Source of the DNA: Bacteriovoracaceae bacterium
GTDB lineage: Bacteria > Bdellovibrionota > UBA1018
Reading direction: 5' to 3'
Assembly (NCBI GenBank): GCA_947446835.1
Contig: CANFHS010000154.1
Location: 1 to 5,790 of the forward strand
Length of the DNA stretch: 5,790 nt
Positions 1-5,721 of the stretch are shown one piece after another. Under the pieces are notes generated by a model. That model did no database searches, was not told the origin of the DNA, and was given only the letters and a program-made list of their open reading frames with translations. The position numbers and the translations under genes are program-made. Numbering within the stretch: the stretch's first letter is position 1; each line of letters begins with the position of its first letter.

Positions 1-338
1 ATCAGCACCACCATCACCGGCTGGAGCTTCTGGAGCAGGATCGAGACCGAAGGATTGACGTACTTGAAGCTCGCGGTGAAGAGCACGGTGGCCAGCGCGC
101 TTCCGCCCACGCCCACCAGGGCCGCCAGGGTCCATTCGCGGGGCTTGAGCTGAAGGGCCGCTTTGCCCGGGCCAAGCACCAGCCAGGGAAGCATGAAGAG
201 GATGCCGATGAGGTGCTCGGCCAGGACGACCAGCACGGGGTCGAGCGTTTCGGCGGCCGGCAGGCGGAACAGGGCATCGGTGGCCCAGAGGGTGGCCGCA
301 AGGCCGACCAGCAGGGCGCCACGGGAGTTATTGGACAT
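1..338 (-). CDS. EamA/DMT-superfamily transporter, N-terminal part (runs off the left edge)
   Basis: An open leftward frame gives 112 codons with no stop before the window edge, so only the N-terminal part is present. The protein begins MSNNSRGALLAGLAATLWAT. It shows four hydrophobic stretches at about residues 6-25, 35-57, 70-92 and 97-112, with a basic loop (KPRE) between the second and third. The TLWATDALFRLP segment in the first helix and the YVNPSVSILLQKLQPV segment before the fourth are typical of EamA repeats in drug/metabolite transporters. Full-length members are usually about 280-310 residues with two EamA repeats, so the second repeat lies outside. The ATG lies inside the last codons of trmFO (11-bp overlap, out of frame) and has no clear Shine-Dalgarno, so translation is probably coupled to trmFO. 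It is an inner-membrane carrier of small metabolites; the substrate cannot be read from the sequence. The competing frame at 14-349 is Ser/Pro/Arg-rich and is a shadow. Confidence 0.88.
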   Translation of the reverse strand, partial: MSNNSRGALLVGLAATLWATDALFRLPAAETLDPVLVVLAEHLIGILFMLPWLVLGPGKAALQLKPREWTLAALVGVGGSALATVLFTASFKYVNPSVSILLQKLQPVMVVL

Positions 339-1656
339 GGGCGGACCACCAGGAGTTGAAGTTCTCGTAGGCTTCGCGGGCCATCGCCTTTTTCATGTCG
401 TCCTTGTGCAGTCCCTGCGCACTCGAAAAGAAGGACGGATCAAACAGGCTGAAGTTCGCGTTCTGGGGCTGGTAATTCTTGGGGTCGGAGGCGGTGATGT
501 GCCGGAGCAACGCTCCGAGCGCGGTGTTGGCGGGGGGCGCCTGGTGCGGCAGCCCTTTCACGCGCTGGAGGATGAAGGTGGCGGCCAGCATCCCGCAGGC
601 GGCGCTTTCCAGGTAACCTTCCACGCCGGTGATCTGGCCCGCCAGGTAGACCTTGGGGTGGCCCTTCAGCGACAGGTCGGGCCTGAGCACGCGCGGACCG
701 CACACGTACGTGTTGCGATGGATGGAGCCCAGGCGCAGGAATTCGGCATTCCGGAGCGCGGGGATGAGCCGGAACACGCGCGACTGCTCGCCGTACTTGA
801 GCTTGGTCTGGAAGCCCACCAGGTTGTAGGCGGTGCGCGCGCGGTTTTCGGGTCGCAGCTGGACCACGGCGTAGGGCCTGCGGCCGCTGGTCGGGTCGGT
901 CAGGCCGACAGGCTTCATCGGACCGAAGCGCAGGCTGTCGCGGCCGGTGGCCGAGATGGCTTCGATGGGCTGGCAGCCCTGGAAGTATTTTTCCTCTTCA
1001 AACGCCTTGGGCGGGACCTTCTGGGCCCCGGTCAGGGCGTCGATGAAGGCGTAGTACTCCTCGTCGCTCATCGGGCAGTTGAGGTAGGCTTCCTCGTCGC
1101 CCTTGTCGTAGCGGTTGGCCAGGAAGGCGCGGCCCATGTCGATGGACGAGGCGTCCACGATGGGGGCGATGGCGTCGTAGAAGTAAAGGTCGTCGGCACC
1201 CGTGGCCTTGGCGATCCACGAGCAGAGCTTCTCGGAGGTCAGTGGCCCCGTGGCCAGCAGGGTGATTTCTCCGGGAGCGGGGGCTTCGACCTCGCCCGCG
1301 ACGCGCTCGATGAGCGGATGGTTGCTGAGCACGCGGGTGATGTCGTCGGCGAAGATTTCGCGGTCCACGGCCAGGGCTTCGCCTCCGGGAACGGAGGCCT
1401 TCTCGGCGGCCTGCAGGATGAGCGACCCCACGTGCCGCATCTCGGCCTTGAGCATGCCCGGGGCCGAGGCGGGATTCTTGGACTTGAGCGAGTTCGAGCA
1501 CACCAGCTCGGCGCACTGGCCGGTCTTGTGGGCCTCGGTGAGGCGCGTGGGGCGCATCTCGTGGAGCACCACGGGGACGCCACGGGAGGCCAGGAAATGG
1601 GCGGCTTCGCTGCCCGCGAGGCCGCTACCGACGATGTGGACCCGGATGTTAGACAT
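328..1656 (-). CDS. trmFO: TrmFO, methylenetetrahydrofolate--tRNA-(uracil-54-C5)-methyltransferase
   Basis: This cytoplasmic flavoenzyme makes ribothymidine at position 54 of the tRNA T-loop, using 5,10-methylenetetrahydrofolate as carbon donor and reduced FAD. The 442-residue length is normal for the family. The N-terminus has the FAD-binding motif GSGLAGSEAA (residues 10-19). ELVCSNS places a cysteine at 53, the position of the B. subtilis catalytic Cys53. YFQGCQPIE gives Cys228, matching the second conserved cysteine (Cys226 in B. subtilis). LRFGPMKPVGL (242-252), the second FAD-contacting segment GQITGVEGYLESAA (340-353) and YQPQNANFSLF (395-405) are further family signatures. The start is fixed: an in-frame TGA lies nine bases upstream of the ATG. 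The nearest Shine-Dalgarno-like GAGGT is 12 nt from the ATG, which is long. The gene diverges from xerC across 50 bp, and its 3' end overlaps the EamA gene, implying one transcript. Both cysteines are present, so it should be active. Confidence 0.97.
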   Translation of the reverse strand: MSNIRVHIVGSGLAGSEAAHFLASRGVPVVLHEMRPTRLTEAHKTGQCAELVCSNSLKSKNPASAPGMLKAEMRHVGSLILQAAEKASVPGGEALAVDREIFADDITRVLSNHPLIERVAGEVEAPAPGEITLLATGPLTSEKLCSWIAKATGADDLYFYDAIAPIVDASSIDMGRAFLANRYDKGDEEAYLNCPMSDEEYYAFIDALTGAQKVPPKAFEEEKYFQGCQPIEAISATGRDSLRFGPMKPVGLTDPTSGRRPYAVVQLRPENRARTAYNLVGFQTKLKYGEQSRVFRLIPALRNAEFLRLGSIHRNTYVCGPRVLRPDLSLKGHPKVYLAGQITGVEGYLESAACGMLAATFILQRVKGLPHQAPPANTALGALLRHITASDPKNYQPQNANFSLFDPSFFSSAQGLHKDDMKKAMAREAYENFNSWWSAHVQ

Positions 1657-1666
1657 GGCGCGTCAT
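1649..1666 (-). other. Possible five-codon leader ORF overlapping the trmFO start
   Basis: On the strand of trmFO, an ATG 10 nt upstream of the trmFO start opens a short frame (Met-Thr-Arg-His-Val-stop). Its TAA lies just inside trmFO codons 2-3. The only Shine-Dalgarno-like element, GAGGT at 1669-1673, is 2 nt from this ATG and 12 nt from the trmFO ATG, so neither spacing is ideal. It could couple translation to trmFO by termination-reinitiation. It could equally be chance in so short a leader. Confidence 0.2.
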
Positions 1667-1694
1667 TTACCTCAAAGGGCAGGGTCGATACAAT
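1666..1694 (+). promoter_or_regulatory. Predicted sigma70-type promoter for xerC
   Basis: A -35-like TTTACC (1666-1671, 4 of 6 to TTGACA) is separated by exactly 17 bp from a -10-like TACAAT (1689-1694, 5 of 6 to TATAAT). This region is visibly less GC-rich than its surroundings and lies in the only divergent spacer of the window. Transcription would start near 1701, about six bases before the xerC ATG. I could not identify an equally good promoter for trmFO on the other strand. Confidence 0.5.
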
Positions 1695-1706
1695 GTCTGA
1701 AACAGC

Positions 1707-2609
1707 ATGGAACTGGGCTTGGCGATTGAACAATTTCTGGAGCATCTGGGGACCCGGCGGGGCCTGAGCGCGCACACGCTTCGGGCCTATTCCCAGGACC
1801 TGTGCGACTGGAAGAAGGACCTGGAGGCGCGGGGCCTAGGTACCGTCGATCGGCTCGGGGAGCGCCTGGAGCCCGCCCACCTGCGTTCTTACCTGTCCGG
1901 ACTTCACGAGTCCCATGAGCGCTCCAGCCTGTGCCGGAGGCTTTCGGCCATCCGCTGTTTCCTGCGGCATCTACGGGTGGAGGGCTGGATTTCGCGCGAT
2001 ATCGGAGTCCTGGTACCCAGTCCGAAGGCGCAAAAGTCGCTCCCTCGCTTCATCAAGATCGAGGAAATGGAGGAGCTTCTGGGTGCCCCCGATGAGGCCA
2101 CGGTGCTGGGCAGGCGGGATCGCGCCTTGTTCGAGCTGATGTACGCCGCCGGCCTGCGCGTCTCCGAGACGGTGGGTCTGGACCTCGGCGCCCTGGATCT
2201 GAGCCAAGGGTGGGTCCGGGTGATGGGCAAGGGCTCCAAGGAGCGCCTCGTGCCGTTCGGTGGGCCGGCCCGGGCTGCCCTCGAGGCCACGCTGGGAGAC
2301 CGGCCAGGAGCCGGCCCGGGCGAGCCTCTTTTCGTGAATTATCGGGGCGGCCGCCTCACTTCCCGCAGCGTGGCACGCATCCTGGCCCGCCACCTGGTCC
2401 GGATCGCGGCGAGCAAGGTGCTCTCCCCGCATGGAATCCGCCACAGCTTTGCCACGCACCTGCTGGCCGCAGGCGCGGACCTGAGGACCATCCAGGAGCT
2501 CCTGGGCCATGCCCGCCTGGCCACCACCCAGCGTTACACGCATGTGGACCTGGGCGCCCTGATGGACGAGTACCGGGGCGCCCATCCCTTGAATCAGAAG
2601 AATCGCTAG
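1707..2609 (+). CDS. xerC: XerC-like site-specific tyrosine recombinase
   Basis: This is a cytoplasmic DNA recombinase of the XerC/XerD family, which resolves chromosome dimers at dif during division. The 300 residues match the family length. Residues 1-90 form the SAM-like core-binding domain (FLEHLGTRRGLSAHTLRAYS). Residues 115-290 are the catalytic domain, with all six active-site residues: Arg151 (GLRVSE), Lys175 (GKGSKER), His242 and Arg245 (PHGIRHSF), His268 (LLGHARL) and nucleophile Tyr277 (TTQRYTHV). The tail THVDLGALMDEYRGAHP resembles XerC (THLD...VYDAAHP) more than XerD. It ends AHPLNQKNR, without the usual Arg after HP. The trmFO neighbourhood also favours XerC. The ATG at 1707 opens directly into the expected N-terminal helix and has no Shine-Dalgarno. 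It sits about six bases after the predicted transcription start, so the mRNA may be almost leaderless. The ending TAG is 34 bp before the DedA gene. A partner XerD is expected elsewhere. Confidence 0.95.
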   Translation: MELGLAIEQFLEHLGTRRGLSAHTLRAYSQDLCDWKKDLEARGLGTVDRLGERLEPAHLRSYLSGLHESHERSSLCRRLSAIRCFLRHLRVEGWISRDIGVLVPSPKAQKSLPRFIKIEEMEELLGAPDEATVLGRRDRALFELMYAAGLRVSETVGLDLGALDLSQGWVRVMGKGSKERLVPFGGPARAALEATLGDRPGAGPGEPLFVNYRGGRLTSRSVARILARHLVRIAASKVLSPHGIRHSFATHLLAAGADLRTIQELLGHARLATTQRYTHVDLGALMDEYRGAHPLNQKNR

Positions 2610-2643
2610 ACCGCAGGGGCCGTGGTAGAACCCGGCTCAACCC

Positions 2644-3261
2644 ATGGATCGTCTGGTCGATTTTCTTCTGAATTTTTACGGACCCACTCCTTACGCCTTG
2701 GTCTTCGGGATCCTGCTGGCCTGCGGCCTGGGTCTTCCGATTCCCGAGGACATCACCCTTTTCGCCGCGGGACTGCTCGTTTATTACGGGGTTTCCGACA
2801 TCGGGCTCATGATCACTGTCAGCCTGATCGGGGTCCTGCTGGGCGACTCGCTCATCTTCTACCTGGGGGCGCACTACGGTCGACGCCTCACCAAGAAGTG
2901 GTTCTTCCACAAGCTGCTGCCCGACGATCGCCTGGATTCGGTGAGCCGCAAGTTCAAGGCACGCGGCAACAAGCTTCTCTTTGCCGCGCGCTTCATGCCC
3001 GGCTTCCGGGCACCCATCTTTTTTTCGGCGGGTGTTCTGCACGTCCCCTACAGGACGTTCCTCTTCTATGATGGGCTGGCGGCGTTGGTCAGTGTCCCGG
3101 CCATCATCGGGGCCGTCTATTACCTGGGCGACAACCTGGATCTGGTCATCCGCTGGGTCAAGCGCGTGGAGCACGGCCTGTTCTTTGTCATCCTGGCCGT
3201 CCTGCTTGCGATCCTGGCCAAGTGGTACGTGACCCACCGGCGGCTGCGCCGAGGGGAATGA
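2644..3261 (+). CDS. DedA-family (VTT domain) inner-membrane protein, possible polyprenyl-phosphate transporter
   Basis: The product has 205 residues, the usual DedA size. Family signatures are GLGLPIPEDI (28-37, with acidic Glu35 and Asp36), GVLLGDSLIFYLGAHYGRR (63-81, with Asp68) and FAARFMPGFRAPIFFSAG (113-130, with Arg116 and Arg122). Hydrophobic or re-entrant segments lie near 15-46, 53-76, 110-132, 139-163 and 178-196, with a basic cytoplasmic-type tail (HRRLRRGE). DedA proteins support envelope integrity and proton-motive-force balance. Some members, including B. subtilis UptA, flip undecaprenyl phosphate back to the cytoplasmic face; others act on phosphatidylethanolamine, so the substrate here is an inference. 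The following gene is a GT39 enzyme that would release this lipid phosphate, which supports the polyprenyl-phosphate reading. The ATG has no convincing Shine-Dalgarno. A weak extended -10 (TGG-TAGAAC, 2623-2631) lies just before it without a good -35, so read-through from xerC is also possible. Confidence 0.93.
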   Translation: MDRLVDFLLNFYGPTPYALVFGILLACGLGLPIPEDITLFAAGLLVYYGVSDIGLMITVSLIGVLLGDSLIFYLGAHYGRRLTKKWFFHKLLPDDRLDSVSRKFKARGNKLLFAARFMPGFRAPIFFSAGVLHVPYRTFLFYDGLAALVSVPAIIGAVYYLGDNLDLVIRWVKRVEHGLFFVILAVLLAILAKWYVTHRRLRRGE

Positions 3262-3266
3262 AGGAG
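3261..3266 (+). promoter_or_regulatory. Ribosome binding site that decides the glycosyltransferase start
   Basis: AAGGAG is followed by a 6-nt spacer (AGAGGC) and then ATG at 3273. It is the strongest Shine-Dalgarno of the rightward genes. It favours 3273 over the in-frame ATG at 3258, which overlaps the DedA stop as ATGA with purines too close, and over the GTG at 3222 deep inside the DedA gene. Confidence 0.8.
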
Positions 3267-3272
3267 AGAGGC

Positions 3273-4772
3273 ATGGGCGGGACTGGGAAGCTTTCGGCCG
3301 CGACCTGGGTGCCGGTGCTCCTGTTCGCGCTCTTCCTTACCCACGGCTCGCTCCTGGGTTTGACCGACGACGAGGCCTATTATTGGGTGCTGGCCCAGAA
3401 GCCGGCCCTGGGCTACGCGTTCCACCCGCCGGCGGTGGCCTGGCTGATTGCGGCATCCCAGAAGCTGCTGAGTCCCCTGTTCCAGGGCAATTCCGCACTG
3501 GTGGTCCGCTTTCCCTCGGCTCTGCTGACCGCGGGCTTCCTGGCCCTGGCCTTGCGCTGGATGAAGCGCGCCGGCGTACCGGAGTCGGGGCTGCTCAAGG
3601 GCGCCTTGGGTTTCCTGGGGTTTGCCGGTGTTTTTGGCACCTCCTGGATGATGGTGCCCGACCTGCCGCTCCTGTTCGCCTGGATGCTGGCTTTCGTGAC
3701 GGTCTGGGACCTTTGCTTCGGCACGGCTCAGGGTTCCTCGGCGCGCTCCTGGCTGCTTGGGCTGGCTTCCGGGGTGGCGCTGCTGTCCAAGTTTTCCGGA
3801 GTGCTGGTCGCGTTTTCATCGGCGGCGGCGCTCCTGGTTTTCGCCCGTCCCGTGACCCGCTGGCGAGGCTGGGCCTGGATTGCTGCGGGGCTGCTCCTGG
3901 CCGCAGTGCCCATCGTGGTCTGGAATGCCCGGAACGGTTGGGGGGCGCTCCTTTACCAGTTCCATGACCGTCACAGCGGGTCGTCCCTGAGTGGCCTCAG
4001 GTACCTGCGCTTCTGGGTGATCCAGGCCCTGATCGCGGGCCCGCCGCTGCTGCTCTTTGCGCTCAGGCTGCCCGTGCGTCTGCGCCCTTCGCAGGGCACC
4101 GACACCCCCGTGCTGTCCCGCTACGTGGCCCTCTGGGCGCTGCCGCCGGCAGCGGTCTTCCTGGTGCAGCCGCTGTTTTCGGAGTTCAAGGCTCATTGGG
4201 CGCTCATCGTCTGGCTGCCCGTGGCGCTGGAGCTGGCCGTGCTCTGGGCGCGCACCGGGGTGTCCCGCATGGCGCGGGCGCAGACGGTCTACGGGCTGGT
4301 GCTGTCTTCGGTGGTCCTGTTGTCGTGCCACGTGGCGCTCCTGCCCTGGGTGGCGGGAGCCTTCCGGGGAGGGGCCACGGCGGATCCCCGGCTCGACGTC
4401 ACCAACGACATGTACGGCTGGAGCGCGCTTCCGCGGATGCTCCAGGGCTCATCGCTTCCGGTCGTGGCTTCCCGCTACCAGACCGCCTCGCAGGCTGCCT
4501 TTGCCCTGGGCGGGCTGGGTCGGGCCACCCTGCTGCCGCGCGACCGCAAGCAGCTGGGAGAATGGGAAGACCTGCGCATCACCGACCACCAGGGGCCGGG
4601 ATGGCCCAGGCTCATGCAGCCGGTCTGGTTCGTGGGCGACAACCGTTACGACGCGGCACCTGAATTCAAGGATGCCCGTTGCGAGCGGCAGGAACCTTTC
4701 GAGCAGAAACGCGGTCCGTTCCTGGCCAAAAGGATCCTGCTCTGGAAGTGCACCCCGCAGGGTCCGTCCTGA
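3273..4772 (+). CDS. ArnT/PMT-like family 39 glycosyltransferase, integral membrane
   Basis: A 499-residue polytopic inner-membrane enzyme of the GT39/PMT_2 type (GT-C fold). These enzymes move a sugar from a polyprenyl-phosphate carrier to lipid, glycan or protein at the outer face of the inner membrane. After a first helix (about 12-30) comes LTDDEAYYW (30-38). Its Asp-Glu pair is the family's catalytic acidic motif in the first large loop, followed by HPP (51-53). MVPDLPLLFAW (127-137) corresponds to the second conserved loop, and LLSKFSGVL (170-178) and AHW (307-309) are also typical. Ten to twelve hydrophobic segments run to about residue 360. Then comes a soluble domain of about 140 residues containing DMYGWSALPRML and ending in LLWKC, without obvious membrane segments. 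Donor sugar and acceptor cannot be deduced; lipid A or a surface glycan are possibilities. The gene lies 11 bp after the DedA gene and is almost certainly co-transcribed with it. Its stop codon sits in a hairpin shared with the converging gene. Confidence 0.9.
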   Translation: MGGTGKLSAATWVPVLLFALFLTHGSLLGLTDDEAYYWVLAQKPALGYAFHPPAVAWLIAASQKLLSPLFQGNSALVVRFPSALLTAGFLALALRWMKRAGVPESGLLKGALGFLGFAGVFGTSWMMVPDLPLLFAWMLAFVTVWDLCFGTAQGSSARSWLLGLASGVALLSKFSGVLVAFSSAAALLVFARPVTRWRGWAWIAAGLLLAAVPIVVWNARNGWGALLYQFHDRHSGSSLSGLRYLRFWVIQALIAGPPLLLFALRLPVRLRPSQGTDTPVLSRYVALWALPPAAVFLVQPLFSEFKAHWALIVWLPVALELAVLWARTGVSRMARAQTVYGLVLSSVVLLSCHVALLPWVAGAFRGGATADPRLDVTNDMYGWSALPRMLQGSSLPVVASRYQTASQAAFALGGLGRATLLPRDRKQLGEWEDLRITDHQGPGWPRLMQPVWFVGDNRYDAAPEFKDARCERQEPFEQKRGPFLAKRILLWKCTPQGPS

Positions 4773-4789
4773 GCCCGGAGCTCAGGGCG
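4765..4789. terminator. Hairpin at a convergent junction containing both stop codons
   Basis: CGTCCTGAGC (4765-4774) pairs with GCTCAGGGCG (4780-4789) around the 5-nt loop CCGGA. This gives ten pairs, of which seven around the loop are perfect and one is a G-U wobble in the RNA from the + strand. The TGA of the glycosyltransferase gene (4770-4772) and the TGA of the zinc-ribbon gene (complement of 4782-4784) lie symmetrically in the two arms. Neither side has a T-run, so it is not a classic intrinsic terminator. It may still mark the 3' ends, protect transcripts or work with Rho. The pairing is seen directly; the role is inferred. Confidence 0.45.
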
Positions 4790-5675
4790 AGACGAACTTC
4801 ACCAGGTCGTTGCGGATCCAGGCCGTCTTCTTGGGCTGGCCTTCGGCGGCGGGCAGCCAGACCTTGAACCAGCGGTCCTGGTAATCGGCCAGCGTGTAGC
4901 GCATCTCGTTGTGGGTGGTCCCGATCGGGGCGCTTTCCTGGCCGGGGCCGGCACGCAGGACGGCTTTTTCGACCCAGACCTGGACCACGAGTGGAGAAGA
5001 AGTGCGGGTCTCGCGCTGGGGTGCCATGGCTGCCGAAGTCACCGAGTCGCTGATCACCGCGGGGTGGTTCTGCAAGTTGGCAAAAAGCGGTGGAGTCGCC
5101 TCCGCGTTGGCGGCAACATTTTCGGGAGCCGGTGCCTGGGCCGGAGCCTGCATTGCCGCAATGGGGGCCTGGGCCACCGGAGCGACCGGAAGCTGTTCGG
5201 CCATGCGCTTGCCCTGGCGGTAAAGCGAAACGCCCGAGGTCAGGGCGAGCGCGGCTGCGAAGCCCAGCGTGAGGCGGGACACGTTCATGCGACGGGCGGA
5301 CGGGGTGTTTTCCATCGGGATCTCCATTTCGAGCATCGATTCATTTTCGAGAGGCTGGGCGGATTCAAGGATCGCAGCGGGAACCGGAGCCGCAGCGGGC
5401 ACCGGAGGCGCAGCGGGCTCCAGGTTCGCGGGACGGGCGACCTGCAGCGAGGGTGCGGCGATGGCCGAGGCGTGAGGTACCGTCATTCCCGGTTCGCGCG
5501 TCTGGAGGACCTTTTCTTCCTGGGGGGTGCGGTCCAGGCGCACGATGTTCACTTCCGAACGCCGCACGAGCGCGTGGCCGCTGCAGCGGAAGCACCGGGC
5601 AAAGTTCCAGCCCGAATCCAGCTGGGATTCGTCGATCGAGATGGCGGCCTGGCAATGCGGACAGTTCCAACGCAT
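4782..5675 (-). CDS. Zinc ribbon - transmembrane - SH3-like domain protein, function unknown
   Basis: A 297-residue protein I cannot assign to a named family. The N-terminus has a four-cysteine zinc-ribbon pattern: CPHC (Cys5, Cys8) and CFRC (Cys28, Cys31), followed by a basic RRSEVNIVRLDR stretch. Residues 76-102 are Pro/Ala-rich with a six-residue repeat. Residues 104-122 are acidic (ENESMLEMEIPMEN). One hydrophobic helix spans about 135-152 (LTLGFAAALALTSGVSLY), with basic residues on both sides (ARR before, RQGKR after). A second Pro/Ala/Gln-rich linker covers about 163-193. Residues 228-296 look like a bacterial SH3 domain: VWVEKAVLRAGPGQ opens like the usual LRxGPG strand, and DRWFKVWL and TAWIRNDLVKF follow. 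The likely topology is zinc ribbon in the cytoplasm and SH3 domain in the periplasm, perhaps binding peptidoglycan; this is inferred. AGAGGG sits 7 nt before the ATG and supports this start. The gene converges on the glycosyltransferase and lies 46 bp downstream of a probable leftward gene end. Confidence 0.85.
   Translation of the reverse strand: MRWNCPHCQAAISIDESQLDSGWNFARCFRCSGHALVRRSEVNIVRLDRTPQEEKVLQTREPGMTVPHASAIAAPSLQVARPANLEPAAPPVPAAAPVPAAILESAQPLENESMLEMEIPMENTPSARRMNVSRLTLGFAAALALTSGVSLYRQGKRMAEQLPVAPVAQAPIAAMQAPAQAPAPENVAANAEATPPLFANLQNHPAVISDSVTSAAMAPQRETRTSSPLVVQVWVEKAVLRAGPGQESAPIGTTHNEMRYTLADYQDRWFKVWLPAAEGQPKKTAWIRNDLVKFVSP
5373..5421. repeat. 18-bp tandem repeat, about 2.7 copies, inside the zinc-ribbon gene
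   Basis: On the + strand, CGCAGCGGGAACCGGAGC (5373-5390) is followed directly by CGCAGCGGGCACCGGAGG (5391-5408). A third partial copy starts CGCAGCGGGCTCC (5409-5421). In the protein this is a six-residue period, PAAPPV / PAAAPV / PAAILE, within the linker before the membrane helix. The period is a multiple of three, so copy-number change would keep the frame. Confidence 0.75.
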
Positions 5676-5721
5676 GGGAGATCCCTCTGACTCTCAAGGG
5701 TTCCAGAACTGCGAAGGAGCA

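Noticed and set aside
163..1767. Long rightward reading frame of 534 codons opposite trmFO
   Set aside because: It lies antisense to a gene with every TrmFO motif, is rich in Gly/Val/Arg/His without a recognisable domain, and crosses the promoter and the start of xerC. Long antisense frames are common in G+C-rich DNA because stop codons are rare.
1707..2609. Tyrosine recombinase as an integrase of a mobile element
   Set aside because: The length, XerC-like C-terminus and location beside trmFO fit the housekeeping recombinase. There are no adjacent phage or cargo genes, attachment-site repeats or change in composition.
2615..2645. tRNA-like fragments (GTGGTAGAAC on one strand, GGGTTC on the other) between xerC and the DedA gene
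   Set aside because: The spacer is 34 bp and has no acceptor stem, anticodon arm or paired T-arm. The resemblance is limited to short strings, so it is neither a tRNA nor an attachment site I can support.
2356..3237. Leftward reading frame of 293 codons opposite xerC and the DedA gene
   Set aside because: It spans the ends of two confident genes and the spacer, and its Gln/Asp/Arg-rich product is the usual mirror of membrane-protein codons.
3222..3272. Extended N-terminus of the glycosyltransferase from GTG 3222 or ATG 3258
   Set aside because: The GTG lies 40 bp inside the DedA gene without a ribosome site. The ATG at 3258 has purines only one base upstream. The ATG at 3273 has AAGGAG at 6-nt spacing and leads straight into the first membrane helix.
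4057..4884. Rightward reading frame of 275 codons overlapping the glycosyltransferase in another frame
   Set aside because: Its Cys/Arg/Ser/Pro-rich sequence is typical of a shifted frame, and it runs through the glycosyltransferase stop, the hairpin and part of the converging gene.
4911..5690. Rightward reading frame of 259 codons opposite the zinc-ribbon gene
   Set aside because: The Gly/Arg/His-rich product has no motif. The opposite strand has a four-cysteine ribbon, a membrane helix, an SH3-like end and a well-placed ribosome site.
5676..5710. Short palindromes GTTCCAGAAC (5700-5709) and GGGAGATCCC (5676-5685) before the zinc-ribbon gene
   Set aside because: They are only 8-10 bases, unrelated to each other, and match no operator I can name with confidence. 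Such palindromes are frequent by chance.
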